Positions 32,248 to 45,000 of a DNA stretch of 64,000 nt are shown piece by piece; position 1 is the stretch's first letter; each line of letters starts with the position of its first letter. Made by a program: the position numbers and the translations under genes. This DNA comes from Azolla caroliniana (taxonomy: Eukaryota > Polypodiophyta): positions 15,810,001 through 15,874,000 of the forward strand of contig JBHGNT010000016.1 in the NCBI GenBank assembly GCA_043228905.1. Direction: 5' to 3'. The notes under the pieces are model-generated. The model searched no databases, was not told the origin of the DNA, and saw only the letters and a list, made by a program, of their open reading frames with translations.

Positions 32248-33036
32248 TAGGGAAAATTAGGGTTTGTGACTTCCGTAAGGAAATTTAGGGTTTATGGCTT
32301 CCACAGGGAAAATTAGGGTTTATGGCCTCCGTAAGGAAAATTTCGGGTTTATGAGAGTTATGGCTTCCCTAACATAAGGGAGCTGAGAAGGAAAAGAAAA
32401 TTTATGGAGAGAGAGTATGAGTGTAAAAAAACGATGGAATTTTATATGGAGTTCTCCCTTGATCATCTACATGTCCACTTTTTGTTGCATGGCCTCTACT
32501 TTTAGTTGCATAGCTTTTTCTTTTAGTTGCATACGACCGTCCACATGACCTTTACTTTAGTTTTCTTCATTTCACTTTAATTAGCCACATGATCCTTTTA
32601 TCTGTTCGGTTTGCGTCCAGCCTAGTCCGGTCGCCGATTGCTGCTGCAAGTTCTAGTTTGCTTACCGACCGGTTTCGGGTTCCGGTTTGCCTTACCGGCC
32701 AATTCCGGTTTTGCTTACCGACCGGTTTCAATTTTGCTTACCAACTGGTTTCTGATTTTGGTTTTGCTTACCTGTCGGTTTCTGGTTTTTGGGAACTTGG
32801 CCACCATCATCCATTAAGAGAAAGTGGCCAAAGTTCTTTTAGCATAAATGAAAATGAGGGGTATCAAGGTGCTTATATAGCCAGGGCCTTCAGTTTCCTA
32901 TCTATGTGGGATAAATAATAGTTCTTTTTTCCCTATCTTCTCAAACATCCATCTTCTATAACATGCCATTAAGCTAATATAAAGTACTTATTTTATTATT
33001 TATTTTTTTACATAGTGTGAGAAGATTCACACGACA
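32248..33036. repeat. Block U: 29-bp tandem repeats, ACCGGTTT-rich tract and TATA-like signal
   Basis: 32248-32370 holds four degenerate units of about 29 bp, built on TTAGGGTTTATGGCTTCC. 32470-32540 has three TTTTAGTTGCAT-like words. 32620-32790 has repeats of TTGCTTACCGACCGGTTTC. A TATATA signal lies at 32872 and the block ends CACACGACA at 33036. That end resembles the CGACA ends of F and P, so it may be a broken LTR. There is no coding signal. Confidence 0.5.
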
Positions 33037-33720
33037 ACGCCCATTCTAAAATCGTCATAAGAGTGACCCATATTCCGAGGAAGAAGATTGGGAGGATGAC
33101 GAACATAGGAATACTAATCGATATAATCGAGGGGGGTGTCGTTACGACAATCGCCGTTTGGCAAACAATCATGGAGGATTCAATGGGCCTCGCTCACACG
33201 GAAACAATTGACAGTATAGGGGCCAATGATGTTAGGACGAGAGTTCGAAGGATGACCGGAGTGAGGAGTCACACCGGGACCAACGTCAACCACCCCGGAA
33301 TAACAGGAGAACGTAGCAAAACCAGGAGGAGCAACCTACGCTTGTGGATACGAATACACCACCAGTAGTGGAAAGAGGAGAGTCCAGCATACATTGTTTT
33401 GTATGCCAACAACCCAGACATTATGCAACACAGTGTCCACATCCCAAGGGCAAGGAAGCCGTCGTAAATACGATTACTGCAGAAGTCCAACAAGTGACAA
33501 CACGACAACAAATGAAGAACGCGGAGTGGGCTATGCAAGACGAGATACGCAAAGCAACCGAAGCTTGGGTAGAAAAAGCTAACGCAGCAAATATGGAGCA
33601 TATGAGACAGGAATCGGCAAACAGCTTACGAAGGGAAGAAGATATAGCATCACTGGATCTCATATGGCATGCACTGGCAGACTGCGAGATAGCAATGACT
33701 ATGGAGAAGCTCTTCTGACT
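33037..33720 (+). pseudogene. Element N gag, C-terminal part with zinc knuckle
   Basis: A basic, Arg/Asn/Gly-rich stretch (YNRGGCRYDNRRLANNHGG in one frame) leads into the 33344 segment. The knuckle CFVCQQPRHYATQC fits C-x2-C-x4-H-x4-C. A helical charged tail follows (EWAMQDEIRKATEAWVEKA). The 5' part of gag and the 5' LTR of N are missing; the join to block U is near 33037. Confidence 0.75.
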
Positions 33721-33781
33721 AGTTCCGCGATTCCGGCAAGCCTTAGAGAATCACATTAAGGGCACATCCAAATTAGATGTC

Positions 33782-34250
33782 TTGGCAAATTTTGCAGAAA
33801 CCAGTTCCGGCCTAACGGTAGTGGATCACCACAATCCAACCATTAAGTTGGTGCTACAAGGTCAGGAAGTCGCGGGATGTATAATCAATGGGGGTTTCGG
33901 TGTCAATGTCATTAGTATGAGTACATGCGAACAATTAGGAATTTCGAATTGGGAAGCTTGCCCTTTTTGGCTTCGCATGGAAGACACCCGATTTGTCTAG
34001 CCCTTAGGATTAATCCGGAAATTAGGCATTATCGTCGGTGGTCATCGTTTCGACATTTTTGCAGTGGTACTCGCACTTGACACTCCAGGCGCGTACCCAA
34101 TATTGCTCGGCAGACCATGGCTTCGAGCGGCTAACATCAAACAAGACTGGCAACATAATTGTATCAATTTCCGAAAGGGATGAAGCAATTTTCGCGTACC
34201 CACTCAGGAAATGGCAACACAACCCAAGGGCATAACACCATTATACGCAG
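33782..34250 (+). pseudogene. Element N protease region
   Basis: Reads IKLVLQGQEVAGCIINGGFG with VNVISMSTCEQLGI, a retropepsin-like strand order in which the catalytic D-T/S-G is replaced by N-G-G. A frame change follows, then ALDTPGAYPILLGRPWLRAA-like sequence (VLALDTPGAYPILLGRPW). The active-site Asp is lost, so it is dead. Confidence 0.7.
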
Positions 34251-34459
34251 AAGACATAAATATGCTAGAAGGGGTTAGATGATACAGACTAGAAGCATAC
34301 CTTGATGATCACCCGCGGATCATCCCATTATTCGAAATTGACATAATAGAGACCGTTTCGGATTACGTTCCCATTAATACGCTTCAGGAAGAGGCATACA
34401 AATCGGATCTAGAGTCGATACTGGAGCTAAGCAGAGCACGTGCAGCGTTCGAGAGGGAA

Positions 34460-36060
34460 ATGGAAATCTCATGGCGAGTCACCGCCTCAACATTAGAAGA
34501 AGTCAACGTCAGAACAACAACGGATCCTCAATTACTCTCGATTGTGAAGGATTTACTCCCGAGTCAGAAGGAGACGATGTTAGCACTGCTCAAAGAATAT
34601 AAAGATGTTTTCGCATGGTCCCATGAGGACATGAAGGGGTTGGACCCAAAGTTTTATCAGCAATCAACTTAGCTACCGATGCGAAACCCGTACAACAGCG
34701 TCGGTATCAAATGAACCCAAATTATGCCGCTCGCTTAAAAGAAGAAATTGACAAAATTCTCAAGGTAGGGTTTATTCGGCCGGTTAAGCAAGCTACATGG
34801 CTAAGCTCGATAGTTGTAGTGCCGAAGAAAAACGGCAAAATCTGTGTTTGCGTAGATTATTTGAAGTTGAATGCCGTAACAATTACGGATGCATTCCCCT
34901 TACCTTTCACCGACAACGTACTCGACGTGGTCGTAGGCTATGACATGTACAGTTTTCTAGACGGCTTCACTGGATACAATCAAGTACGCATGCATCCTGA
35001 CGACCAAGGGAAGACCGTGTTCATCACGGACTGGGGGGTTTACGTCGCGGTGGTCATGATGTTTGGGCTAAAGATGGTGCCTGCTACGTTCTAGCGAAAG
35101 ATTACGGAGATTTTTGAGGAGTATATACCCACCTTTATGCAAGTCTTCCTTAACGATTTCGCGGTATACGGAACAAGAGCCGAACATTTGAGTTATCTTC
35201 GACTTTGTCTGTAGCGCTACCGTACTTCACGCTTAAGCCTGAATCCGGCTAAATGTGCATTCGGTGTCACTAGTGGAGCTCTCCTTGGCCACATTGTAAG
35301 CAAGAATGGGATAACGGTGGACCGTAATAAAATCATAGTGATCATTCAAGAAAAAACTCCGACTACTGCCAAAGTGCTTAGTCGTTTCCTAGGACAAATA
35401 CGCTGGCATAGTCGTATGTTACGGTATTTAGCGGATTTTGCTACCCCATTACACGCCGCCGTACATCGCATACCCTTCAAGTGGACGACTGTTGAAGCAA
35501 AAGCTTACGACGCGCTCAAGATTATGCTAACTCAAGCATCGGTCGTACAACCACTTGATTCGGCGAAACCTTTCCATGTCTTTGTGGATGCTTCGGATAT
35601 AGCAATTGGCAGCGCATTAATGCAGCTCACAGAGCCGAATTGGTACAGACCGGTCTATTACGTAAGTCGGAAGCTATCAACCGCCGAACATAACTACTCC
35701 ACAATGGAACCGAAGGTGTTGGGAATGACATACAACATCAATAAATTCAGGCATTATATGCTAGGGTGGAAATTTACGTTTCACGTGGACCATGCGGCGT
35801 GGCTATACCTGGTGGAGAAACTGGCTAGATGGATGCTATTGCTCCAGGAGTTCGACTTCATAATTCACCATCGACCAGGTACGCAGCACGCCGTAGCGGA
35901 TTTCTTAAGCAGGATGGATAACGGGGAAACAGTGCGGAAAGATGACGACGACTTCCCTGACGCAGACATCCTGCGGATCACAACCATAGCTTCACGAACA
36001 GAGAAAATTTTTCCGGATCGTTGGCTGATGGAGATGACATACTTTTTGACCACGGGATTA
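34460..36060 (+). pseudogene. Element N reverse transcriptase and RNase H (Tat/Athila-like gypsy)
   Basis: The N-terminal FAWSHEDMKGLDPKF is a hallmark of the plant Tat/Athila group. RT: SSIVVVPKKNGKICVCVDY, MYSFLDGFTGYNQVRMHPDD. The active site is degraded to FLNDFAVYG from YxDD. RNase H: FVDASDIAIGSALMQ, YVSRKLSTAEHNYSTMEPK, and HHRPGTQHAVADFLSR at the end. There are stops near 34670, 35093 and 35212 and several frame changes. Confidence 0.88.
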
Positions 36061-37084
36061 CCACCACCGCAATTGTGGTATGGCAGGAGGACACTACGCA
36101 GGCGATGTTACAGCCCGAAAAGTATGGCAAGCAGGCTTATGGTAGACAACTACACAAAAGGATGTGTATGTATACTGTAGGCAATGCGATCTATGTCAAT
36201 AGTTGGGGCAACCCACGGGGGTCGCAAGGATGCCACATCAAACAGTTCTGCCGTTGGATCCATTCCAGAAGTGGGGGCTTGATTTTGTTGGCCCCTTTAC
36301 ACCAGCAGTAGCACAGACCAACAATAAATATATTCTAGTGGCCATAGATTATTGCACAAAGTGGGTGGAAGCAAAAGCACTACGAGATAATACGGCGGCA
36401 TCCACGGTGAAATTTCTTTACGAATGTATCTGGTGCCATTTTGGCTATCCTATCGAGCTCATTAGTGACCAAGGGAGCCACTTTCTGAATTCGGTGATCC
36501 AGGAGCTGACACATCATTACGCCGTTGTCCATAAGAAGAGCACGCCGTATTACCCACAAGCAAATGGGTTAGCAAAGTCCACGAACAAAACCTTACTCAC
36601 CATACTAAAAAAGATTGTAAATGAGAATAGAACAAACTGGGATACCAAACTACACAGCACTTTGTGGGCATACCGGACCAGCTACAAGACTAGCATACAA
36701 TCCATGCCTTTCCAGCTAGCATTTGGACTAGAGGCTGTAATGCCCATTGAATTTCAGGTACCCAGTCTGAGGATTCAAGTATGGGACAGGTTACCAGAAG
36801 ACAAGTCCGAACAAATACGGCTACAACAACTTCTCGAACTAGGCGAGGCGCGTGTACGCAGTATGGCCATACTTGAGCAAAAGCAGCGACATCGTAAAGC
36901 ATTCATGGACCAACTTTGCGGTGGGAAAAGCAGTATTAGTTTTTCAAACACGGATGGGACAAATGCCAGGAAAATTACGGTTCCGGTGGACGGGGCCGTA
37001 CTGATAGTTGGAGTAGAAAACGACACTTTTCAATTACGCAGCCTTGCAAGAGAGATACTTCGACAAAAAGTAAATGGGTTCTGA
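36061..37084 (+). pseudogene. Element N integrase
   Basis: A partly garbled HHCC zinc finger near 36110-36190 (CVYCRQCDLCQ in a shifted frame). Then the core: KWGLDFVGPFTPA, AIDYCTKWVEAKAL, SDQGSHFLN, YYPQANGLAKSTNKTL. The third catalytic residue region reads AKS where AES is usual, so the Glu is lost. The C-terminal part has RTSYKTSIQSMPFQLAFGLE, typical of plant Ty3 integrases, and no chromodomain, as expected for Tat/Athila. Confidence 0.88.
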
Positions 37085-37315
37085 TTGAAACCCTATCTGG
37101 GACCTACACCTCCAAACCCGTTCCACACCGTCACTGCCACAACAAAGGGGCCCTTACACTAATTAATAGTTGGGGCCACTAATAGTATATTGTAACAGTA
37201 ATATTGTACTCAACCGTTAAAAAAATAAATAAATAAATAAGAAGGAGAGGATAGTGACGACTATTATAAAGAGTTTATAAATGCACAAACTTCTAGAGCA
37301 AGAACAAGTGGCACC
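37085..37315 (+). promoter_or_regulatory. Spacer with conserved TATA-like block before N extra ORF
   Basis: Non-coding. TATAAA lies at 37265-37270, about 50 bp before the ATG at 37316. The blocks GATAGTGACGACTATTATAA and TTCTAGAGCAAGAACAAG are conserved in M at 25870-25930. An AAATAAATAAATAAAT tract lies at about 37223-37242. Confidence 0.55.
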
Positions 37316-39650
37316 ATGATGGCACAAAAGCCAATGAACCCTAGGCCACAGAAAGAGGAAAGTAGAAGGTTTTCTACACATTACAAAAAACAGACTTCAA
37401 CCTTCAACCCTTCTCGCTCTCTTCGCTCTTCTCACTCGCCTCACTCCCCACCATACCACAGAGTGCCCAATCACTACAGCTTGCGAACCTCATCCAATCG
37501 AACCTCCTCCCCTCCCCCCATGATGCCGATAACCATCTTTGCAGCCTTACGCATGTGGCTCATGGAAAAAGGATTTGAGGGATACATCAGGGTCCCAGAA
37601 GCACCATCACACCTTGATGCACTGGATATAGCCAAGAAACTCAATATGGACTCGGTGACAAATGCCACCATATGGAAGAAATTAGGACTGTCTGCGAATG
37701 GGGAAAAATACTCAGAAACTCTCGAGAAATATTTTGGGGAGTATTCGTTCTATGCAAAGGCGTACAGGACTAAGGACATTCCAAAACCTTTCTTTCGGGA
37801 AGTCTCCTAGTTCCTATTGGAGGTCAGGTGCGTACACGTTAATGCATACGGGAGGCCTAAACAGAAAGCAGGCGTCATAATCGATACCTTCGAAGGGCAC
37901 ACTGTCGATTGGGGTGTAATCATGGGGCCGGCATTACGGGAAGGACTATACACGTATCAGGCCAGTAAGAAACAACGACCAATCATTCACCAATATCTTA
38001 GTGTGCTATTTCCCCCTCATGGACTTCCCGCCCCCCCAACCAACAAACCGACACCTCCGCCACGATCCGCGAAACGGCGGCTAGCGGAGTTACCACCACT
38101 GAATGGGAAGAAGAGGCACAACCGCCCCGCACCACCGAGCCAATGACGCAACCGGAACCATCAGCCAGGTGCGCCGAGACACAACCCTCCACGGCAACAG
38201 AGGAACAAGAGCTTGCCCAAGGCAGTCCCAGGCCCAAACGACGAAAATTGGATCAAAAAGACGGACGGGGATTGGTAAAAGATACAGCGGCCCTGGCCAA
38301 AAACATCGCCACTATGAAGCTATGAAGCATACAACTACATTGGAATTAATCCGCGAGCCACAACCAATCATTATGGCTCAGTCACAACGAGGCGAGGGCG
38401 TGCTCATAGCTGAGAGTGAAGTCTTAAGGAATGCAGACATTTCGGATACGACCCATGAGTTCGGCGCACTATTACAATTTAGAACTACCTACGAACTCAT
38501 GGAATTTTTGGCGACACAACAGATCAAGGTGTCCCAGAGAATGGTCGAGGAGCACACGGAGCAGCAAATGATTGAGCGAGCACAGACAAATACGGCGGAA
38601 AGCGAAGATGAGGGTCTCCTCGCCAAGGTAGGCAGATAGCGGAACGCGGGGATTTGCCACATGGGCATTGAATTACCCCCATTGAATATGGCCCTCGTTG
38701 AGGTACATAGGGAGTTGGCCACAGTCACTGTGGGAGCCAAAGATATGGCGACCAAAAATAAAAATCTCTAGAAAATGGTCAAGCTAACTTAAGCCCAACT
38801 ACAGAAGGCCCGAGAGTGCATTACGGAATTAGAATGCACCACATCTACGGCGCAACAAAACCCCGCACTGACACCCAGTGATGATGCATCGACAACTTTA
38901 CAGGAGGAGATTGAAGCCCAGACCGCCATCGCCGGAAAAGCAAAAAGAGCTACACAACTAGCGGAATCCAAAATTGACAGCCTCCGTGCAGAACTCCGCC
39001 AATCATCAGACAGGGAAACGAATATCCGGGCCAAAGGTCCAAGGGCGGTGACAGCACTAGAGGATAAGTTCAAGGCGGAGGTAGCAACGCACAATAGCAC
39101 CAAAGAAAAAAACAGGAAGCTGCGTGAGGAAGCTCAAAAGACGGAAGCGGTGGTCACAAGGTTCTGGGAGTTATTGGAAAAGAAGAAAGCATGGTACGAC
39201 GAACAACTCGTACGGGAAAAGGAACTGACGCATCAGGTAGAAGTCCGCCTAAATAATGAAATGGGCCGGCTAGAGGAACTTCACCTGAAAGAATCTCAGA
39301 TATGGGCAAAGATGAAGAGCCTCAATGAGGAAGCAGTGCGACCAATAAGAGAAAAATCGAAAACCTCAAGAAAGCCCTGGACGAAGTGCAAACCCACTCC
39401 CAAACAATAACGGACAATGTACGCGTTCTTCTTCAAACAAATCGCGAGCGGTTTACGATGCAATTAAAAACGAAAACACGAGGACTTGCACACCTATTGA
39501 ACACGGCAAAGAAGGAAAGGCAGAGACACATAAAATGGTCGAACAAAATAGCGAAACATTTACGGATGTCACGCCGTCTCCAGACCGGAATATACGGACG
39601 GAGCCAAATATCCTGGACATTTTGAATGATGAGTAGAGGGATGGGTTCGA
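37316..39650 (+). pseudogene. Element N: extra ORF (aORF) between integrase and 3' LTR
   Basis: Starts MMAQKPMNPRPQKEESRRFS at the ATG at 37316. A Ser/Pro-rich basic segment comes first. The domain GFEGYIRVPEAPSHLDALD with IAKKLNMDSVTNATIWKK follows, then VNAYGRPKQKAGVIIDTFEG and HTVDWGVIMGPALREGL, a Pro-rich linker (PPTNKPTPPPRSAKRR), KVSQRMVEEHTEQQM, and a long coiled coil at about 38690-39480 (NRKLREEAQKTE, LLEKKKAWYDEQLV, RLNNEMGRLEELHLKESQI). It is split by at least four frame changes or stops. Coiled coils and position resemble the extra ORFs of Tat/Athila elements; I do not recognise the domain or its function. Confidence 0.8.
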
Positions 39651-39663
39651 CGAGCTAGGGCTC

Positions 39664-40155
39664 TGTCCCACAGGCATGCCAGGTGTTGTCCGCCGGAATT
39701 GTAACTGCAAGACATAGTGTGTAAAATATAAAATGCATTAGAAGCATTAGGAAATGAATGTAACGGTTCATGCGAGGAGCGTGTTTGACTAAAAGCCCTG
39801 TGTATATAAAGGGCAAAAATCCTCTGTAAGAGGTGTGTGTAAATTTTGGGGAGTGAGGTTTTTTGTAATAGAGTCTTATCTTCTCTGATATCTGTATCTG
39901 TTTGTGTAAGTGGTATGTTGTCTTGCCACTGCATTCTGATTTGTAACTGTGGGTTGTAAAGCATAGGGTAAGTGTGTATATGAGAAACGCACTACTGAGG
40001 TTCGGTTGTAGCCGCCTCCCCCTACGCGCCCAAACGATACGTTTGCTTGTATCCTGTTACGATTCACGCCCAACGCGGACATATTCCTTGTAACACAATC
40101 ACCTCGAAGTCTACCTCAAAGGACTGAGCGCAGACAGTGTTCCTAATCGGTAACA
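39664..40155 (+). repeat. Element N 3' LTR
   Basis: 492 bp, TGTCCCACAGG...AATCGGTAACA. The TATA box GTGTATATAAAGGG lies near 39806. It matches the M LTR. The next base starts chromovirus C (RT motif region), so N abuts or was inserted in C. No matching 5' LTR is visible at the left end of N. Confidence 0.9.
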
Positions 40156-41434
40156 TGTAGATCGGTCCCCATGGCGGCTCTTTTCCCTGTTGTAAATTGA
40201 TGGGGCAATCATACGGTCGATGGTGAGGAAGCGTATTGGCTTGTACTTAATCAAACACGTCGGCATAATGATGATACTTCTCTGGGAGTTGAACGGTGGA
40301 CTCCTCTTTAGTGGAGTTGGAGGGTGTTACTGATATTGCAAAGAGAAACATTTCTTCCTTGCGTCCTTCCTCACACAACCGATGTAGCGAAATGGTTGCA
40401 ATCTTATGAGTAGATCCTCAGGTTTTTCGGCACCGAATTTCTCTTATTCTCCAATCTATGTCTGGGTTATGTAATTCGAACCATGGTAATCCCAAAATAA
40501 TGGGATGTTCTGGGATGCTAATTATATTAAATGATACTACACACACTAAGTTATCTAGGACAATATTAATGGGCTTTGACTCTTCTATGATATTTTCGGA
40601 AGCGATGGGACAACCATCAATGACTACTATAGAGGCTGGATACGGGAGGTTTTTTAGGGATCTCTGGTGAGCTTGGGCAAACTTCCTATCCATGAAGCAA
40701 GAATTAGATCCGAAGTCTAGGAGTGCTAAGACATGTACTGGAGAGGTACTTTTAGTACTAATTGTTACTTGAGCTAAGAACACATTGCTAACTTGCTTAG
40801 AGGGAATGGAACCACGAATGGGTTGCACAGATCTATGGTTGTCCAACCAAACAACTCCTATTTTGGCTAGACTTAGTCGTTTAACTCTTCTTCTAATTGA
40901 CTAAGGACATCAAATTTGTTCAATAGATTTGGGCTATTAGTACTATTAGGACTATCAGATATTCCTACTGAAATAGACTTGGGTTTAGTACAATTAGAAC
41001 TAGCAACTATTTTGTTTACCTATCTTCTTGGCCTATGGGGACAATTTGCTGCAATATGCCCTGGTCCACCGCAGTAAAGACATAGTCGATTTGCTCGGCG
41101 TCGCTGCTTTTCTTCTTCTAATACTGGTCCGCGATGACATGTAGTGTCAATTTCAATCGTAGTTGGAGTATTTATTGGAGACACATTATATGGCTCCCTC
41201 GGAAAGGGTTTTGCTACCACTGAGGCGTAGGAGGGCTCTGATCTTTCCCCTGGCATCTGGAACTGACGTTCTGAACGTCGTTTGAAAAGGCAGTTGTCGC
41301 ATCTCACTGCATGACCGATTGCTTCTGTTAATGACTTTGGTTCTTCGAGGAAGGTCAAGAGTAAATCCTTGATATCGTTGCGTAGATCATATCAAAATTG
41401 CTCCATTAATGCTTTGTCATCCCAGGGGATAATG
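40156..41434 (-). pseudogene. Element C, left fragment: chromovirus RT start, protease, gag C-terminus
   Basis: Same family as A and B, minus strand. From left: EPPWGPIY of RT (40156-40180), a stop within HHYADVFD*V, protease with LLDFGSNSCFMD (DSGA changed to DFGS), a GTTAAAC heptamer at 40879-40885, then gag with the knuckle CLYCGGPGHIAANC and LTEAIGHAVRCDN. S inserted at 41434; the gag continues at 46692. Confidence 0.9.
40879..40885 (-). promoter_or_regulatory. GTTAAAC heptamer at gag-pol junction of C
   Basis: The minus strand reads GAG TTA AAC GAC TAA in the gag frame, as in B, preserved although C is otherwise decayed. Confidence 0.55.
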
Positions 41435-42014
41435 TGTTGGGGATATGTCCCTCCAGTGGGAGGAACTGACTATTCGGGTTGAGAAGAACCAACGGTCAAA
41501 GACTAGAAGGCGCCGATTGTTCGGAAGGAGTCGACAGTCGAGCAGTTGACAACAGAGAGTCAATTGTTTCATCGATTGATTATTATGCTAGGAATAATAA
41601 TAGTAATGATATGTAGCAATGACTACATGTGTAAATAGCCCATATGATGTATTAGTATATATACACTTAGGGCAGTACTTTTTGTGTGACGTTGTGGTGG
41701 TGTAGAATAGGAAGTAGGTTGTGTGCGTAGTCGGCAGAGATTTGTATGTTCAAAGGAAGAGAGAGAGAGAGAGAGGCGCTACAGTTGTGCGTGTAACAAC
41801 AGACACCAAGAGCCCTACGCGGCTGATACACTCTGAAGGAGTGTTGTAATCCCATCTATTATACATCCACTGAATAGTGAAGTTCTGTTCACCCATGGTT
41901 TTCTCCCATTTCAGGGTTTCCACGTTAAATCTCTGTATATTGTGTCTCCGTGTTCCTGTGTTGTGTATTTTCAGCATCTTTTGTTGTTGTGGTGTTACGA
42001 ATCGATCCTCTAAA
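41435..42014 (+). repeat. Element S 5' LTR
   Basis: 580 bp. GA microsatellite near 41758-41775 and an AGTATATATACAC TATA-like signal near 41653. It pairs with 46101-46691, which has a longer GA tract (about 46420-46450). Confidence 0.93.
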
Positions 42015-42042
42015 AATTGGTATCAGAGCGTGAGGTGCAAGC

Positions 42043-45000
42043 ATGGAAGGAGGTGTGGGCGATTTCCTAGGCATGATAGTTCTAAACTCATAGAACTATG
42101 CCAACTGGAAGATAAAGATGGAGGCCCTTCTCATAGTAGAAGACCTGTACAAGCCTATCAACAGAGCGGATGTCCCTAAGGGGGTTTTGGAGTTGGATTG
42201 GAAACTTCTTAACAAAAAGGCGGTGGCCACCATCCTACAATGTGCAGACGTAAGTGTCCTTTAGCATGTGGCAAAGGAAATTAATGCCAACAAGATGTGG
42301 CAGAAGTTGTCGGGTCTGTATGAGAGGAAGAATGCCTTAAATAAAACTTCATTGATGAGAAAGATCGTACGACTAAAATTCAGAGACGATGAGAGCATCG
42401 TTGAACACATCAACACATTCATGGGGTATGTGAACCAACTTGCTGCAACCAACTTTCCCCTTGATGATGCGATGCAGGCCATATTGCTGATGTGCACACT
42501 ACCGGATAGCTGGGAGAACCTAGTGGTCACTCTTAGTACCTCCTGTCAAGAAGAGAACTTGTCTTTGCAAGCGGTGAAGACAAGCATCCTGAATGAAGAC
42601 AAGAAGAGGACAAGGGAGTCTTGTCCCAGTTGGAGTCGAATGTAACACAATATTCGGACAGAGGAAGGAACCGACGAAGAAGCCTACAATGAAGGGAAAG
42701 GTCGAAAGCCAAATCAAAGTCCAAAGGTAAGCTTCCAAAACCTAGACACTTCCAAAATAACTGCCGACACATGAGAAAAGACAAGGGTGTCGGAAACAAT
42801 GCCAAACCCAGGAAGATTCTTGGTGACAAGAACACTTCGGCCATTGCTACGAGCAATGAAGAACTCTTGTTCATCTATGAACAGACAAACGCAAATTTTT
42901 CAAGTGAAGAATGCACTTCGGTGATCAATTTCGGGGCATCCTTTCACATAACTCCATCGAGAGAGTATTTCTCAACTAACATAGCCGGGGATCAAGGCTA
43001 TGTGAAGATGGGTGACAATGGAGAGTGCAAGATAGCTGGAGTCGGAATTGTCTGCTTGAGGGCGTCGACAAGGTGTTGGCTGACTCTGAAGGATGTTCGA
43101 CATGTCTCCAATATCAGATTAAATCTGATATCAACTGGAAGGTTAGATGATGAAGGCTATATTGGTAGTTTTCGGAATGGCATGTGGAAGTTCTATCGAG
43201 GAAATCTTATAGTGGCCTGAGCATAGAAAGAAGGCACATTATATATGTTGCATGCCCAACTGTGCAAATCGGAAGTGAATGTGGTAGCCGATTTAGTAGG
43301 AGAGATATGGCATAAAAGGCTAGGCCACATGAGTGAGAAAGGAATGCACCTGTTAGCTAACCAGAAAGGGAGTGCACCTGGAGAAGTGTGTTGACTGCTT
43401 CGTCGGAAAGCAGAACAAGGCAGCATTCCACATAAGACCACGGAGAAGAAGAGAAGTTGCACTGGAACTAGTACACATGGATGTGTGCTATGTTGACGCT
43501 CCATTGCACCGAGGTGGATAGTACTTTGTGACATTCATTGAAGACTATAGTCGGAAGACATGGGCCTTTGTACAAAAGGCAAAGGATCAAGTACTGTAAG
43601 TTTTCAAGGAGTTCCCGGCAAGAGTCAAGCGAGAGTCGGGACAGAAGTTGAAGACTGTCTGAACTGATAATGGTGGCAAGTATAGAGGGCAGTTTGAGGA
43701 ATACTGCAAGTGTGAAGGTATTCAGATCGAATACATAGTGTCAAAGACCCCTTAGTTGAATGGGCTTGCATAGAGGATGAATCGAACGATCATGGAGAGA
43801 GTAAGGAGCATGCTCTCTCATGCTAAACTGTCAAAGTCCTATTGGGTTGAGGCGATGTACACAATTGTTTATCTTATCAACAGGTCCCCCTCAATACCAT
43901 TGAATGGTAATGTCCCACAAAGGGTGCGGATAGGAAAGGATGTCTTCTACCAACATCTGAGGGTGTTCGAATGTCTGGCATATATGCATGTACCAAATTA
44001 TTAGAGGTCGAAACTCGATAGTAAGTCGAAAGTATGCATATTCATGGGATACTCGGAAGATGAGTTCAGCTATAGACTATGGGACCTAGTCGACAAGAAC
44101 GTGGTAAGGAGTCGGGATGTAGTCTTTCTTGAAGACAAGACGATTGAAGACAGGAAGCAACACAAGTCAAAATCGACTCCCTAGTCAACCCCGACTATCG
44201 TCCACTTAAGGCCAAGTGAACCGACAAAGTCAACTGATCAAAGATAGCTAGTCAGCACAGCCGATTCAAAGTTGGTCGACTCAGAGAGTCCGACAAACTA
44301 TGAGTCTGAATCGACGGAGCTGTTAAGGTCGATCAAGGAATATGAGTTGGAGTCGTCCAACCTTGAGAAGCCGATCGACATATATGAACCCAAGCAAAGA
44401 GGAGAGTCGGGAGAGACATCCGAACGAGAGCCAACGATGAGTGGAAGGAGATGCCCCCTCAGAGAAAGGAAAGCACCGACGACATATGCTAGTCAATACA
44501 TCCTCTTGACTGATGAAGGTGAACGAAGTGCTATGAAGAAGCCATTATCGATGAGCACAAGGAGAAATAGCTGAATGCAATGCAAGATGAGATGGAATCC
44601 TTGCTCGAAAATTACACCTACGACCTAGTAGAGCTGTCGAAAGGTAAGAGAGCACTCAGAAATAAGTGGGTCTAGAAGGTGAAGACTGGAGAAGCCAATA
44701 GTGAGCTTAGGTATAAAGCCTGCATAGTTGTGAAGGGTTTCCAATAGAAAAAGGGTGTTGACTTCGACAAAATATTCGCACCAGTCCTAAAAATGACATC
44801 CATTCAAATTGTTCTAAGCATAGTTGCTAGCATGGATCTGGAGATCGAACAGATGGATGTAAAACCGCATTTCTACACGAGGAGCTGGATGAGGAAATTT
44901 ACATGCAACAACCCGAAGTCTTTGAGGAGAGAGGGAAAGAGAACTTGGTGTGTCAACTAAAGAAAAGCTTGTATGGTTTGAAACAAGCTCCACGCCAATG

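Noticed and set aside
32248-33036. Block U as the missing 5' LTR of N
   Set aside because: No similarity to the N 3' LTR at 39664-40155.
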